In this document: positions 12,290-23,373 of the stretch, one piece after another
How the letters are laid out: each line of letters begins with the position of its first letter
Position numbering within the stretch: position 1 is the first letter of the stretch
DNA from: Luscinia megarhynchos
Taxonomy: Eukaryota > Chordata > Aves > Passeriformes > Turdidae
Assembly: GCA_034336665.1 (NCBI GenBank)
Contig: CM067589.1
Span: forward strand, 4,307,290 to 4,371,289
Reading direction: 5' to 3'
Length of the DNA: 64,000 bases
The notes under the pieces: model-generated
The model's input: the letters and a program-made list of their open reading frames with translations, nothing else
Database searches by the model: none
Told to the model about the DNA's origin: nothing
Position numbers and translations under genes: made by a program

Positions 12290-13120
12290 ATTTAATCCGA
12301 TGTGATTTGGAAAAAGAGAGTGCGCTGGGTGAGAGCTGCCAAAGAGGAAAAGCTATAGTGGGACACCTGAGTGAGGCAACTCTCTGCAGCCTGGCATGGG
12401 AATGGATGGAAATCTGTCCCTTTGGGGATTGACACCTCCCTGACACGAGGCTGAGCCACCTTTACAGACAGCTCAGAAGATGTTTCTTTAGGCAAAACAC
12501 TTTGATCCCTTTCTGAAGAAGTAGACAAAGGTACTCGGAATGGTCTATCTTCCTCATACCATGCAGAGACCAATTGACTCTCCACACGGAGCAGTGACCG
12601 GGCATGGCCCTTCTGATGCAGAAGCAAAGACTCTCCAACTAGTTAAAGTTAGAAAGTGGTATGTTTATTATGACACTGGCACACCTGGGTGAAATCTCCT
12701 ACAGGGATGTGCAAAATACACGGGGCTCTTGCCTTTTATCCACCAAAGTCTCTCATATTCATATAATTACCCAATACACCTATACATATGCATTACCTAA
12801 CCCCACCTACTCCCTCTTTGTATTAAAATTAGCTCAAAGCCCTTTTATTCTTGCGCAGTTCTTTCCTTCAAATGGGTCAGTGGGTGTTTGAAATGGGTCA
12901 GTGGTCTTCTAAGATGAAGTCAGGGAGTCTTCCTCATTTTCAACTTTTCACCTTTGTCCTGTTGCCAGCCTCGCTGGCCCCATGGCCATAGTTCAAGCAC
13001 CCCAGCCTGGTTCCGGCTTCTTTCAGGGCCCAGGTGCTGTTACGGTTTCTTCACTTTAACAATATCCCTTCTACCCATCCTGAAACAACAAAGTCAGGCA
13101 TGTGATACATTGTCTTAGCT
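12290..13120 (-). mobile_element. LTR-like element in U1 (tentative)
   Basis: On the minus strand a GGATAAAAGGCAAGAG promoter-like box (about 12740) is followed about 70 bp later by an AATAAA (about 12670) and a U5-like stretch, the order expected of an LTR. The copy at 34.3-35.1 kb is complete. In the right arm (46.9-48.4 kb) it is interrupted by a younger LTR. Ends and target-site duplication were not found. Confidence 0.4.
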
Positions 13121-14325
13121 CTACTGGTTCAGCCACTAATTCTTAACTTTCTACATTGCCTCTACTCTAATCATTATATGTATGGCTTCTATTCCTTAGC
13201 TTTGTTTTTTGCTTCACTTCAGTTCCAGCAGAAGCAGAGGTGCTCAGAACAATGAGATGTGGTCATGGAAAGCTCCAACCACTGTTCCATAGAGGCCAAA
13301 CCCCATTCTACCCAGCACCAGGAATGAACACAGTGTTATCTCCAGGCTCCCTGGATTCAATGTTCTTGCCCTGTATTCCCTTAAGAAGGGACTCAAAGAA
13401 TCAAGGTCCTGGCATTCAGCTTTCTCATGCTCTACTCCCCAAACCTCCTGCTCATCCAGACATAAGAGCAAGCTGTGAAACTGTGCTACCAATCAGTAAT
13501 GTGTCACCATAAATCCCCAAGACATCAAGAGCCTCCAGGGAAAGCCAGCGCCCCAAGCCCAGCTCCAGAACAATTGGTGGCCGCTGAGGCTCTGGACTGC
13601 AGGCAAAACTTGGAGTAGGAAGCACTGTCCAAAAATTATACTTTCCTTGCTAGGATCCAGGATATTGTTGTCTCTTGATATCACTCACAATGCAGCAATG
13701 CATAAATGCAATTGCTCAATGTGTAGTTCCACACAAGGGCTCTCCCCTGTGCAAAACACCCCGCACGTAGGACAGCAGACTCGGGGATGTGTTCACACAA
13801 GTGCACGAGCATATGGATGTGCAGATACTCATAGCCACCGTGGTTCAGGCAGAACTGCAACAGGAGCCTCAGCAACTGTGCAGGCAGAGATATTATCCAA
13901 AGATATTTAAAGAAAAGTAAAAGGCACATAGTAAAATGGGAGTAAAAGGGTGATCAGAGATACATGGTAGGGCTGGAAAAGGATGAGGCCCTTCCAATTA
14001 GCAGGAACATAAACAATACAAAAGAGTACCACACTCTGGCATCACATGCCTCCTCAGGATAGCATGGTTCATTTCTCTTACTCACATTGACACATCCTTG
14101 CCACCAGGAAAGCTGGAATCTCCCATACCAGCACTCAGATATGAATTGTGCTTCAGGCAACAGGAATGATGAATGATGTAAGCCAGGAAATGCAAAGTCA
14201 TTGTAAAGGGAAATCCCATCTCATGCCATACCGTTCCAAGAGATGTTTCCATTCATTTCGAATCATGCAGGAATATCATCACTCATGCAGCACGAGCTGT
14301 GAGCCCTGAGGCACTGTGGGGCCAG

Positions 14326-14392
14326 GATAAAAGGCAGCCTAACTGGTGGCTCTGTCAACCACTTCTGTCACCGACTTCTCCTTGGGAACCAG
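14326..14392 (+). promoter_or_regulatory. Core promoter and exon 1 of gene 4 (class A)
   Basis: GATAAAA at 14326-14332. Donor GTAAGT follows 14392. Paired TCATGCAG boxes at 14263-14270 and 14283-14290. Confidence 0.8.
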
Positions 14393-14780
14393 GTAAGTTG
14401 CAGACCCCTTTCTGCTCCTCTCTCTCTAGAACGTCATTGTGATTTCCAGCCGTTTTTTCTGCCCCTTGTTCTTCTGGGAATGCTCTGCCATGGTGGTGGA
14501 GTGGGCAGATGGGAGACTGTGTGTTGTGGCCGAGGCTGGGGCTGGGCTGAGGTGCTGATTTTCATGGAGCCCAGGCAGGAGCACGGCTGGGCCTGGCTGA
14601 GCTGGGAAGGAGCGTGCTGGGCTCAGGCAAAGGATGCCCAGTTTGGGCCTGCACAGCCTGGAGCCGGGCAGGCAGCAGGGCCTTGTGTGGTTTGGGGTGC
14701 CTTGCGGGCTGTGTCTGAGGTGTGCGTGTGCTCTGCTTGCTCCCTGCCCTGTGTGCCAGCTGCAGCGCCAGGCTCCAGAC

Positions 14781-15107
14781 ATGTCCTGCCCTGAGAAGTG
14801 CCAGCAGTGCCAGCCCTGCAACCCTTGCTGCCAGCCCTGCGGCCCCTGCCCGCTGGCCAACAGCTGCAATGAGTGCTGTGTCAGGCAGTGCCAGAGCTCC
14901 CACGTGGCCATCCAGCCGCCGGCTGTGCTGGTGACCCTGCCCGGCCCCGTCCTCAGCTCCTTCCCACAGAACACCGTGGTGGGATCCTCCACCTCCGCTG
15001 CCGTTGGCAGCATCCTCAGCTCTGAGGGAGTGCCCATCAGCTCCGGGGGCTTTGACATCTCCTGCATCACCCGCGGTTATGGTGAAAGATGTTGTCGTCC
15101 CTGCTAA
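14781..15107 (+). CDS. Gene 4: feather-type beta-keratin, class A (108 aa)
   Basis: Class A protein with one change from the consensus, I57V in the beta core (LPGPVLSS), shared only with gene 16 among A genes. Exon 2 starts at 14760 after GTGTGCCAG, intron 14393-14759, poly(A) signal AATAAA 15403-15408. It is the positional counterpart of genes 11 and 14 and is followed in tandem by B gene 5. Confidence 0.95.
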   Translation: MSCPEKCQQCQPCNPCCQPCGPCPLANSCNECCVRQCQSSHVAIQPPAVLVTLPGPVLSSFPQNTVVGSSTSAAVGSILSSEGVPISSGGFDISCITRGYGERCCRPC

Positions 15108-15408
15108 AGATGCTGCCGCCAACATCCTTGGGCAAGAACCGCCAAAATCTCAGATCGCACTACTGGAATGAAGATGGAACTTTAAGTCATCGGATTTAGA
15201 CCTTCACACTGTTGTTTCCTTCTTGCCTTTTTCCTCTCATTTATCTCTTCCATTCCTTTCCTGTCCATTCCACTCAATGCCAGTCTAGTGGGACCTTTTT
15301 GCCTCCTGCCCTCGGAAGGCCAGGACATCAGACATCCCCACTTCATCTTAGTGGCTGTCTTCTGCTGCCCTCTGGGAGCCTCATCCTTTTCTTCATTGCC
15401 TTAATAAA

Positions 15409-16741
15409 GATTATTTTGCATTCTAACCTCAGCCTGTGATTGCTCCTTATTTTTGTAACAACTCTTCCAGTTTGCTCGTTGGCAAAGGAATGGAGGAAGA
15501 TGAGCATTGCAACCACTGCAGTGCAATTTTTTTTGTTCCCTTTCCCTTGGAGCTTGCCAACGTGTTGATCTCTGTGAGAGTGGTGAGGCAAGGTAATAAA
15601 TTGCCAAGAACTGTTTTTGGATGCCTCCACATATGAAGTGTGCAAGATCTGGTTAAACATAGCTTTGGGAAAACTGGTGTAGTGGGTGGCATCGGTGCCT
15701 ACCTATTGAAGGGCAGGAGGAGTGGAATGAAATGGCCTTGAAGTGTCTTTCCTGACCAAACCATTTCTAATAAAGTCCACTTGCCCAGAGGCAGCAACAG
15801 TGTGACAAATGTGCTCAGAGTTTTCGTTGCTGAATCCGTTTGGCACAGACTTTGATTCAGTTAGACAAGGCAGAACCCACTGGATTCTTCACATAGAGCC
15901 TATTACTGCAGCCTTATTTCCAAGCTTGGCCTTTGTGAGCAACCAAAACACATGAGGAATCCCTGCATCCTGGGACAGTGCCAGTTATCACATACTGGGA
16001 AAGAGGTGCCATAAATTTGGAATTTCATTCCCAGAACTCTTCCACAGGGGTGAACTTTTGCTTTAGCAAACTGCCTTCTATCAAGCTTTACATTATTCTA
16101 TTTTATTTCATCTTCTCTGTACATTTGAGAAATGGGATTGATTGAGCTGCTTGCTGGGCACCATCCAGCAGGCCCAAGTCCACCACGCACAGCTGGGAAT
16201 CCAGCACAGGCCAAGAGCAGAAATGAGCAGCAGAAGTGGGTATGGACTGTTGACCAAAGAGAGACGTATTGGAGGGGCAGAACCACCACAAATGAAACCA
16301 GCTGGCACTGACCCATTCCCAAAATGGGCCAGGAAAAAATCTCTACAGGAAAATTCATGGGACGTAACAGAGAGATGAGAGAGAGGTAGGTACCTATACA
16401 GGAAGAATGAGAGTGATTCACAGAGATCTCAACCACAAACACACACACAGGTATGACACAGGTCCATGTGTCTGCATGGAATACCACCAGACCATGATCT
16501 GAGCATTTTGCCTACTCCGACGTGTTTATACCCTGGAAGTTCTTGGGGCTCTCATCGCAGCATTTACAGAAGTCTTCAGATAGGAACGCAAACGGCAGAA
16601 GCCAGGAAATAGAGGCCAGAGTGCAGGAAGCCAGGACACAGCCCCTACCATTAGCTGGGATGGTGCACGTCTGACATGAGCTGGTCACAAAATTATGACT
16701 TCCACTAAAATGCCTCTGGGCCTGAAGCAGTGCAGGACAGC
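15409..16741 (+). other. Spacer between genes 4 and 5
   Basis: A-gene 3' flank with a CR1 relic (listed separately), then the 5' flank that B genes 5, 12 and 13 share with class C genes. No gene. Confidence 0.6.
15565..15750 (+). mobile_element. CR1-type LINE relic downstream of gene 4
   Basis: Contains GTGGTGAGGCA and the CR1-like segment with ACTGGTGTAGTGGGTGGCAT, and ends at AATGGCCTTGAAG. Orthologous to the relic at 37.53 kb. Confidence 0.65.
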
Positions 16742-16808
16742 TATAAAAGGCAGCCCAAGTCTCTGTGCTCTCATCCACTTCTCTCACCTCCTTCTGCTCA
16801 GGAATCAG
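16742..16808 (+). promoter_or_regulatory. Core promoter and exon 1 of gene 5 (class B)
   Basis: TATAAAA 16742-16748. Exon 1 ends GGAATCAG before GTGAGT. The CACAAAATTATGACTTCC block is at about 16686-16703. Confidence 0.85.
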
Positions 16809-17146
16809 GTGAGTGGAAAGCCTCTTTTCCTCCTCATCCTGCTCCTGCTGCTGCTGCTTCAAGACCAGCTCTTTCCTGGCTGTAGGTCTCAGCTGACAGG
16901 GGCTGTCACAGCCCAGAGCTGGGAGCTGCTTGTGCTGGGAGAGGGCAGGGGAGAGAAGGTCTTGTGCAGACACAAAGAGAGGCTGGGACTTGGCTCAGGT
17001 GGCTCCTGGGCTTTGAGCTGGGCAGTGCAATGTGGGCCAGCAGGTGCCTTGGCTGCAGGGTGCTTGGGCGCCATGCTGCACCTCATGTGTCCTCACTTTC
17101 TGCTTCTCCCTTCCTTCTATTTTAGGTGCTCCTGTGACCCTGAGCC

Positions 17147-17443
17147 ATGTCCTGCAACCCTTGCTGCCAGCCCTGCGGCCCCTGCCCGCTGGCCAACAGC
17201 TGCAATGAGTGCTGTGTCAGGCAGTGCCAGAGCTCCCACGTGGCCATTGAGCCGCCTGCTGTGTTGGTGACCCTGCCCGGCCCCATCCTCAGCTCCTTCC
17301 CACAGAACACTGCCGTGGGATCCTCCACCTCTGCTGCTGTTGGCAACATCCTCAGCTGTGGCGGAGTGCCCATCAGCTCCGGGGGCTTTGACCTCTCCTG
17401 CATCACCAACTGCTATGGCAGCAGATGTTGTCCCCCCTGCTAA
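17147..17443 (+). CDS. Gene 5: feather-type beta-keratin, class B (98 aa)
   Basis: The protein is identical to that of gene 7, with V56A (QNTAVG) and I83L (FDLSC) relative to the B consensus. Positionally it corresponds to genes 12 and 13, which lack V56A. The 3' UTR also matches gene 7 rather than gene 12, while the far 5' flank matches gene 12. Exon 2 starts at 17126, and the acceptor is TTCTATTTTAG, not the usual TTCTATCCTAG. Intron 16809-17125, poly(A) signal 17730-17735. Confidence 0.95.
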   Translation: MSCNPCCQPCGPCPLANSCNECCVRQCQSSHVAIEPPAVLVTLPGPILSSFPQNTAVGSSTSAAVGNILSCGGVPISSGGFDLSCITNCYGSRCCPPC

Positions 17444-17735
17444 ACCTGCTGCCAACATCCTTGGGCAGGAACCTCCACAACCTCCAAATACGTTTCTGCA
17501 CTGAAGATGGATCTTTGGAACAATGGATTTATGCCCTTGATCTTCTGTTATTTTCTTTTATTCTCTTCCCTTCTCTTGCTTTCCCACCAGCACCACCCAA
17601 AGCCAGTCCAGTAGGACCTTTTTTCTTCACTCGGTCCCTCTGCAGACCAAGCAAATGGACACCCCCACTGCACCCCTGAGGCTGCTCCTGGTGTCCTCCT
17701 TCAGCTACCTCCTGTCCTTCCTGATACTCAATAAA

Positions 17736-19146
17736 GCTCTTTTGCATCCAAACCTGGCCCTCTTCTTTCTCCTTCCTTGTGTGGGAACTCTTCCATTCAG
17801 TTCAAAGCAAAAGGTGCAGGAAGCTGAGGTTAGACACTCCGTGGTGGATTTTACTTTATGCCTTTTCTGCTGGAGTTCGCAAACACATCCCTAGTTTTCT
17901 GGTAATAGGGAGTATACAGAGATGATGTTCAAAAGTCACTCATGTGGGAATGGGAAGTAGCAATGCCTGGGGAGAGTCCACAACTTTCTCTCTGCAAACA
18001 CCTCCCTCATATTAGTCTTCTTCTACTCAGCTTCTAACTCCAGAGGCAGTGTGGAGGCACAAGGCCAGATTGAGTCCCTGCCTCTTCCCTGGAGGGAAAG
18101 CTCTTAAGCCAAAATGCTCACACCTCTCCTCCGGGGGAAAGAAAACTTGGGCGATCTCCTCCCTTGTTCATTGTAAGAGAAAAATCTCTTCCACAGGGAT
18201 GCTCATTTCCATATAAATACTCTGTACCCCATTGGCCCTTCCACTTTGTTCCGGCCCGGTAACCTCAGCTCATTGACCCTGTTGCTCTGCCCAGCCCTCT
18301 GCCATTCCTATGTAATCCCGGCTGCATCAAAGGCATTTGGCAGTTTCTCTGTCTCTGTAAACCTTTGTGAGAGAAGAATAAAATATCTCCATGAGATCTC
18401 CGCAGGAATACTCCCATTCTTTTCTCCTGTGGCTCGCAGCTTCTCTCATAATAGAGCTGAAATCACTCAGGCAAAGGCAGACCTGCCTGTGCGCCTGGGG
18501 GTGTCTTTTGAAGACAGCCACACTGCCACACACATCACTGCACATGGCTGAGCACACGGGCCACAGGCCAGAGCAAGGCTTGGGACTGAGGAGATGCTGG
18601 GGAGCTCTCGTCCAGAGCTGCTCCAGAAAACTCAAAGCAGGACACATGCTCATGCAGCAGTGCTACACGAGTCTCAAGGACTGAGCAGACTGAGGAGGAG
18701 GTCAAAGAGGTTTCTATAATAAGACAAGTAACATACTGCAGCCATTTGCTTCTGGGCAAAAGACAGGAAGAGTCAGGAGCAGATCAGACCCTTTAAGTCA
18801 GGCGGAATTACAAATACCTGGCAGAATTATAAATCTCTGCCACAGTGCCTCGGGCAAGCATCACCTGACATCCTTTGCATCCCTTCTGCATTTAGTTCAT
18901 TTCTTCTGCCCACACTGACACATCCTTGACCCCAGGAAACCTGAAATCTCACATAACAGCACTCAGATATGGATTGTGCTTCAGGGAACAGGAATGATGT
19001 AAGCCAGGAAATGCAAAGTCACTGTAAAGGCAAATCCCATCTCATGCCATAACATTCCAAGAGATGTTTCCATTCATTTGGGATCATGCAGGAATATCAT
19101 CACTCATGCAACACGAGCTGTGGGCCCTGAGGCACTGTGGGGCCAG
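17736..19146 (+). other. Spacer between genes 5 and 6
   Basis: B-gene 3' flank, LTR-like module to about 18480, a truncated piece of the GC-rich block (about 18520-18670), then A-gene 5' flank. Relative to the gene 7-8 spacer, about 0.8 kb is missing at 18519, where GTGTCTTTTGAAG abuts ACAGCCACACTGCC. No gene. Confidence 0.6.
17900..18480 (+). repeat. LTR-like spacer module, copy 2
   Basis: TATAAATA at 18212-18219 and AATAAA at 18377-18382, 165 bp apart, in the same arrangement as copy 3. It may be an old LTR carried along with the B-gene 3' flank. Confidence 0.45.
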
Positions 19147-19213
19147 GATAAAAGGCAGCCTAACTGGTGGCTCTGTCAACCACTTCTGTCACCTCCTTCT
19201 CCTTGGGAACCAG
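19147..19213 (+). promoter_or_regulatory. Core promoter and exon 1 of gene 6 (class A)
   Basis: GATAAAA 19147-19153, donor GTGAGT after 19213. The upstream box at 19084-19091 is TCATGCAG. The downstream one (19104-19111) has decayed to TCATGCAA. Confidence 0.8.
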
Positions 19214-19602
19214 GTGAGTTGCAATCCCCTTTCTGCTCCTCTCTCTCTAGAAGGTCATTGTGATTTCCAGCCATTTTTTCTGCCCCTTGTTCTTCTGGGA
19301 ATGTTCTGCCATGGTGGTGGTGTGGGCAGAGGGGAGACCGTGTGTTGTGGCCAGAGGCTGGGGCTGGGCTGAGGTGCTGATTTTCATGGAGCCCAGGCAG
19401 GAGCATGGATGAGCCTGGCTGAGCTGGGAGGGAGCGTGCTGGGCTCAGGCAAAGGATGCCCAGTTTGGGCCTGCACAGCCTGGAGCCGGGCAGGCAGCAG
19501 GGCCTGGTGTGGTTTGGGGTGCCTTGCGGGCTGTGTCTGAGGTGTGCGTGTGCTCTGCTTGCTCCCTGCCCTGTGTGCCAGCTGCAGCACCAGGCTCCAG
19601 AC

Positions 19603-19929
19603 ATGTCCTGCCCTGAGAAGTGCCAGCAGTGCCAGCCCTGCAACCCTTGCTGCCAGCCCTGCGGCCCCTGCCCGCTGGCCAACAGCTGCAATGAGTGCTG
19701 TGTCAGGCAGTGCCAGAGCTCCCACGTGGCCATCCAGCCGCCGGCTGTGCTGGTGACCCTGCCCGGCCCCATCCTCAGCTCCTTCCCACAGAACACCGTG
19801 GTGGGATCCTCCACCTCCGCTGCCGTTGGCAGCATCCTCAGCTCTCAGGGAGTGCCCATCAGCTCCGGGGGCTTTGACATCTCCTGCATCACCCGCGGTT
19901 ATGGTGAAAGATGTTGTCGTCCCTGCTAA
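19603..19929 (+). CDS. Gene 6: feather-type beta-keratin, class A (108 aa)
   Basis: Class A with a single change, E82Q ([10 protein letters not shown]), which removes the acidic residue in the post-core segment. Exon 2 starts 19582, intron 19214-19581, poly(A) signal 20233-20238. With gene 7 it forms an A-then-B tandem matching genes 18-19 (CDS starts 3474 and 3455 bp apart). Its 3' UTR differs from other A genes and resembles gene 18. Confidence 0.95.
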   Translation: MSCPEKCQQCQPCNPCCQPCGPCPLANSCNECCVRQCQSSHVAIQPPAVLVTLPGPILSSFPQNTVVGSSTSAAVGSILSSQGVPISSGGFDISCITRGYGERCCRPC

Positions 19930-20394
19930 AGATGCTGCCCCCAACATCCTTGGGCAAGAATCGCAAAAATCTCTGAGACCACCGCTGGAATGAAGATATA
20001 GTTCTGGAACACTGGATTAAGGCTTTTGGGGTATTACTTCCTACTTCTGATTCTCCTCCTCTCTCTTCCCTTGCTTTCCATTCCCCACCACCAAATGCCA
20101 TCCTAGTTGGACTCTCTACTCCCTCACTATTCCTCTCTCTATCTGCAGACCAGGCTGCTGGACATGCCCTTTGTATCTTTGTGCTTCCTCCCATTGCTGT
20201 CTGTGACCTTCCTGCTTTTTTTCTTTCGTCTCAATAAAGTTCTCTTGCATTCAAACCTGGGCCTTGGATTTCTTATTTATTCTTGCACAACTCTTGCCGT
20301 CTCCGCAGGAGTGCCATGGAAAATCAGAGAGTGAGACTGATTTCTATGGGTTTTCCATGTGCCTTTTCCCTTGCAGCTGACAAAGACATCCCTG

Positions 20395-20535
20395 ACAATG
20401 AGCGTGGTGAGGCACTGGAAAAAGGTGCCCGAGAATTTATATATTTCTCCTTCCATGAAGTGTTCAAGGCTAGGTCGCTCCGAATTTGAACCACTTGGTT
20501 TGGTGGATGCAGTCGATGCCTCTTTTGTGGGGTGG
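20395..20535 (+). mobile_element. CR1-type LINE relic downstream of gene 6
   Basis: GCGTGGTGAGGCACTGGAA, then TCCATGAAGTGTTCAAGGC and a TTTGGTGGATGC segment. These follow the order of the CR1 3' region closely, making this and the copy at 60.37 kb the clearest relics in the window. Confidence 0.75.
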
Positions 20536-20624
20536 CTGTGGATTTGAAAATGAAATAAAAATGTTGTTTAGGTCCCCTTGCACCCCAGGTGGTTGAGTGT
20601 ACACAGTCGCCCCACTGTAACAAC

Positions 20625-21067
20625 CATCAAACTGTGGTGGAAAGGCAAAGAGTAAATTTATTTCCACACCTCACTCCACGGAGGAGATTGAAGCAACACT
20701 TGGGAAGAGATGCACAAGTGGGAGTATTTTTCCCCTTAGGCTCAGTCCTTGCTGGCACGGCTCCTCTTTGCTCCCGTGCCCAATTTTGTCTGTGAGGGGG
20801 CCTCCAAGCCTCCCTAAACACCAGCATTGTTTCTACACAGATTCTACTTCATCATACACAGGGTAAAAGAGCAGCAGGCATCCTTTATAGGTTTTTTGGA
20901 TACAGTTGGAGCTGTCTTTTTCAGACATGGGGGAGCCACTGAAATGTTGTCCCTGAATCCCAATTCCTTCAGCCTCCTGCTCCAGCTGCCAAACTGCAGC
21001 ACTTTGACACAAGAAGGAAGGTCCATGACTGTGTCAAAAACAATTGGATGAATAAAATTTCTAACAG
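20625..21067 (-). mobile_element. LTR-like element, minus strand (tentative)
   Basis: Minus strand: begins near TGTTAGAAATTTTATTC, has a CTATAAAGG box (about 20890) and AATAAA (about 20657), and ends TGGTTGTTACA. Related copy at about 60.59-61.05 kb. No clean target-site duplication seen. Confidence 0.4.
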
Positions 21068-21399
21068 CCGCACAGTGGGCCAGGCTTAAGACAGGGAGTG
21101 AACATAACATTCAATAACCAAAAGAAAAATGGTATTAATTGTCTTTCAGCAAAGACGGAAATTGCCCGACCTCCTCCGTGAAAGAGGAGCCGTGTTTTTG
21201 CCTTTGGCTCCTGAATGATGTGGGGCTGCTTTCCTGGACACAGTTGCTGGGAACACCTTTTATCAGAGGATCTGGAAGTCCTGCTGCTTGAACACTAAAA
21301 GAGTCCACAGATCTTGACTTTCCCAGTGCCACCCAGAACATCGATGCTATCACTTAGAGCAAGACAATATCTGTACCCTGATCCCCTCAGTTCCATCCC

Positions 21400-21800
21400 C
21401 TCATTTGTTGCAAGGTCTTGGTCCTCACCTCACTCAGCAGCAGTGTGAGTGGTAGCACTGGCCTGGACAGGAAGAAACTGTGTCCCATGCCAGTGAACAC
21501 ATCTAGGAGATAAGGGCTGATGGGGATGTCTCAAACACAGAGTGCTGGATGCCCCTGGAGCCAGCCAGGGCTTGTGGCTGTGTTGGGTCTGCCTGACATG
21601 CAGTTCATGTTCCCCACAGCAGCCCCGGCAGGGCTGTGCTCTGTGCTGGGTGTTACAAAGATGTCGGTAACACTCAGTCCTTTGGCTCCTGCTGAGCAGG
21701 GCTCACACAGCATCAGCGCTGTCTCTCAACATTCCCTTCCCCATCAGGAGCTGGGGCATGGCAAGATCCAGAGAGTGCATCAGATAGGTGACCTAAATTG
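21400..21800 (+). repeat. Five-copy spacer block, copy 2
   Basis: Plus-strand copy of the block at 11.64 kb. It lies about 0.9 kb upstream of the gene 7 promoter. Confidence 0.6.
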
Positions 21801-22667
21801 AGCAAAAGGGATATTCCATGCCTTATGAGATGAACTTACATACAACAGAAACTGAAAGGAGAAACAAACCTGGGCATTTGTTATTTGCAATGTTTGTCTT
21901 CAATGAACATCCCTACATGTGCTCAAGCCCTGCTTCCTGGAAAGAGGCCAGATAGAACTTTCTAATTGAAGTAGAGAAAAAAGAGAGAGTTGTTTTTTTT
22001 TCCAGTGCCCTAGTGTATGCACCATCTTCTGATCATATTTTAGCAAATACTTGAATCTTAATATTTTCGTTGTTTTCATTCCTATATTCTCTTCCTTGTT
22101 CACCTCTGACGGGGGAGTGGTAGAGGGGCTGGAGGGTGCCGGCCATCCAGCCAGGGTCATCCCAGCACAGCTGGTAATAACAACCAAGGCTTGTTGGTAA
22201 GAACATGTGGTGAGAAAGACCAGCATGTGGCTGGGGCCCGAGAGAGGTAGGGCAGCACTTTTCTGGGAGAAGTGTCCTTGCTGTGGCTCCTGGAGAAAAG
22301 GAAAATACAAGAGAGGGGAAGAGCTGGATGGAGGTGGAGAAAAGGGCATGGACTCCTGACCGAAGGCTGACGCAGTAGGGAGGAATCAAGACGCATCACG
22401 TGCCTGCATGGAATGCCACCAGACCATGATCGGTGCATTCTGTTTACTCTGGAATGTTTATATCCTGGAAATTCTTTGAGGCTCTCATCCTGGCCCTAAA
22501 ACAAAAAGCCTTCCAAAAACCGGAACCAGAAATGAAAAGGCAGCAAAGTAGGAAACCAGGACACAGCCCCTACCATTAGCTGGGATGGTGCACGTCTGAC
22601 ATGAGCTGGTCACAAAATTATGACTTCCACTCAAAGTGCCTCTGGGCCTGAGGCAGTGCAGGAGTGC

Positions 22668-22734
22668 TATAAAAGGCAGCCCAAGTCTCTGTGCTCTCAT
22701 CCACTTCTCTCACCTCCTTCTCCTCAGGATTCAG
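22668..22734 (+). promoter_or_regulatory. Core promoter and exon 1 of gene 7 (class B)
   Basis: TATAAAA 22668-22674. Exon 1 ends GGATTCAG before GTGAGT. Confidence 0.85.
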
Positions 22735-23076
22735 GTGAGTGGGAAAGCCCTCTTCTCGTCCTCTTCATTCTCCTACTGCTGCTGCTTCAAGACCAGCTCT
22801 TTCCTGGCTGTAGGTCTCCAGCTGACAGGGGCTGTCACAGCCCAGGGCTGGGAGATGCTTGTGCTGGGAGAGGGCAGGGGAGAGAAGGTCTTGTGCAGAC
22901 ACAAAGAGAGGCTGGGACTTGGCTCAGGTGGCTCCTGGGCTTTGAGCTGGGCAGTGCAATGTGGGCCAGCAGGTGCCTTGGCTGCAGGGTGCTTTGAGTG
23001 CCATGCTGCACCTCATGTATCCTCACTTTCTGCTTCTCCCTTCCTTCTATCCTAGGTGCTCCTGTGACCCCGAGCC

Positions 23077-23373
23077 ATGTCCTGCAACCCTTGCTGCCAG
23101 CCCTGCGGCCCCTGCCCGCTGGCCAACAGCTGCAATGAGTGCTGTGTCAGGCAGTGCCAGAGCTCCCACGTGGCCATTGAGCCGCCTGCTGTGCTGGTGA
23201 CCCTGCCCGGCCCCATCCTCAGCTCCTTCCCACAGAACACTGCCGTGGGATCCTCCACCTCTGCCGCTGTTGGCAACATCCTCAGCTGTGGCGGAGTGCC
23301 CATCAGCTCTGGGGGCTTTGACCTCTCCTGCATCACCAACTGCTATGGCAGCAGATGTTGTCCCCCCTGCTAA
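23077..23373 (+). CDS. Gene 7: feather-type beta-keratin, class B (98 aa)
   Basis: Protein identical to gene 5 (QNTAVG, FDLSC). Exon 2 starts 23056 after TTCTATCCTAG, intron 22735-23055 (321 bp, the longest among B genes), poly(A) signal 23660-23665. The 5' flank is of the type shared with genes 3, 10, 15 and 19, unlike that of gene 5. Confidence 0.95.
   Translation: MSCNPCCQPCGPCPLANSCNECCVRQCQSSHVAIEPPAVLVTLPGPILSSFPQNTAVGSSTSAAVGNILSCGGVPISSGGFDLSCITNCYGSRCCPPC

Larger units (their letters stand above)
10776..14325. other. Divergent intergenic region, genes 3 and 4
   Basis: From the left: B-gene 5' flank (to about 11.4 kb, shared with genes 7, 10, 15 and 19); a conserved block at 11.6-12.0 kb; an LTR-like segment at 12.0-13.1 kb; then A-gene 5' flank. 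The piece at 13.73-13.93 kb is a diverged relative of the GC-rich block described at 24.72 kb. No coding gene is supported. Confidence 0.55.
8477..17900. repeat. Duplicated unit U1 (genes 3, 4, 5)
   Basis: Direct copy of 30458-40060 at an offset of about 21.97 kb, and inverted copy of 41976-52238. Corresponding CDSs keep the offset (gene 3 to 10: 21975; 4 to 11: 21966; 5 to 12: 21960). Around gene 5 and its 3' side the sequence is closer to gene 7 than to gene 12, so the right edge looks recombined. Confidence 0.85.
20239..22667 (+). other. Spacer between genes 6 and 7
   Basis: Holds a CR1 relic, an LTR-like element on the minus strand (about 20.62-21.07 kb), the five-copy block at 21.4-21.8 kb, and B-gene 5' flank. 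The same order recurs at 60.2-62.65 kb. No gene. Confidence 0.6.

Noticed and set aside
14562..15125. Long antisense frames (about 187-238 codons) over every class A gene, e.g. Ala/Gly-rich frame opposite gene 4
   Set aside because: They are mirror frames of a GC-rich, highly biased CDS and appear opposite every near-identical copy. No promoter, splice or family signal supports them.
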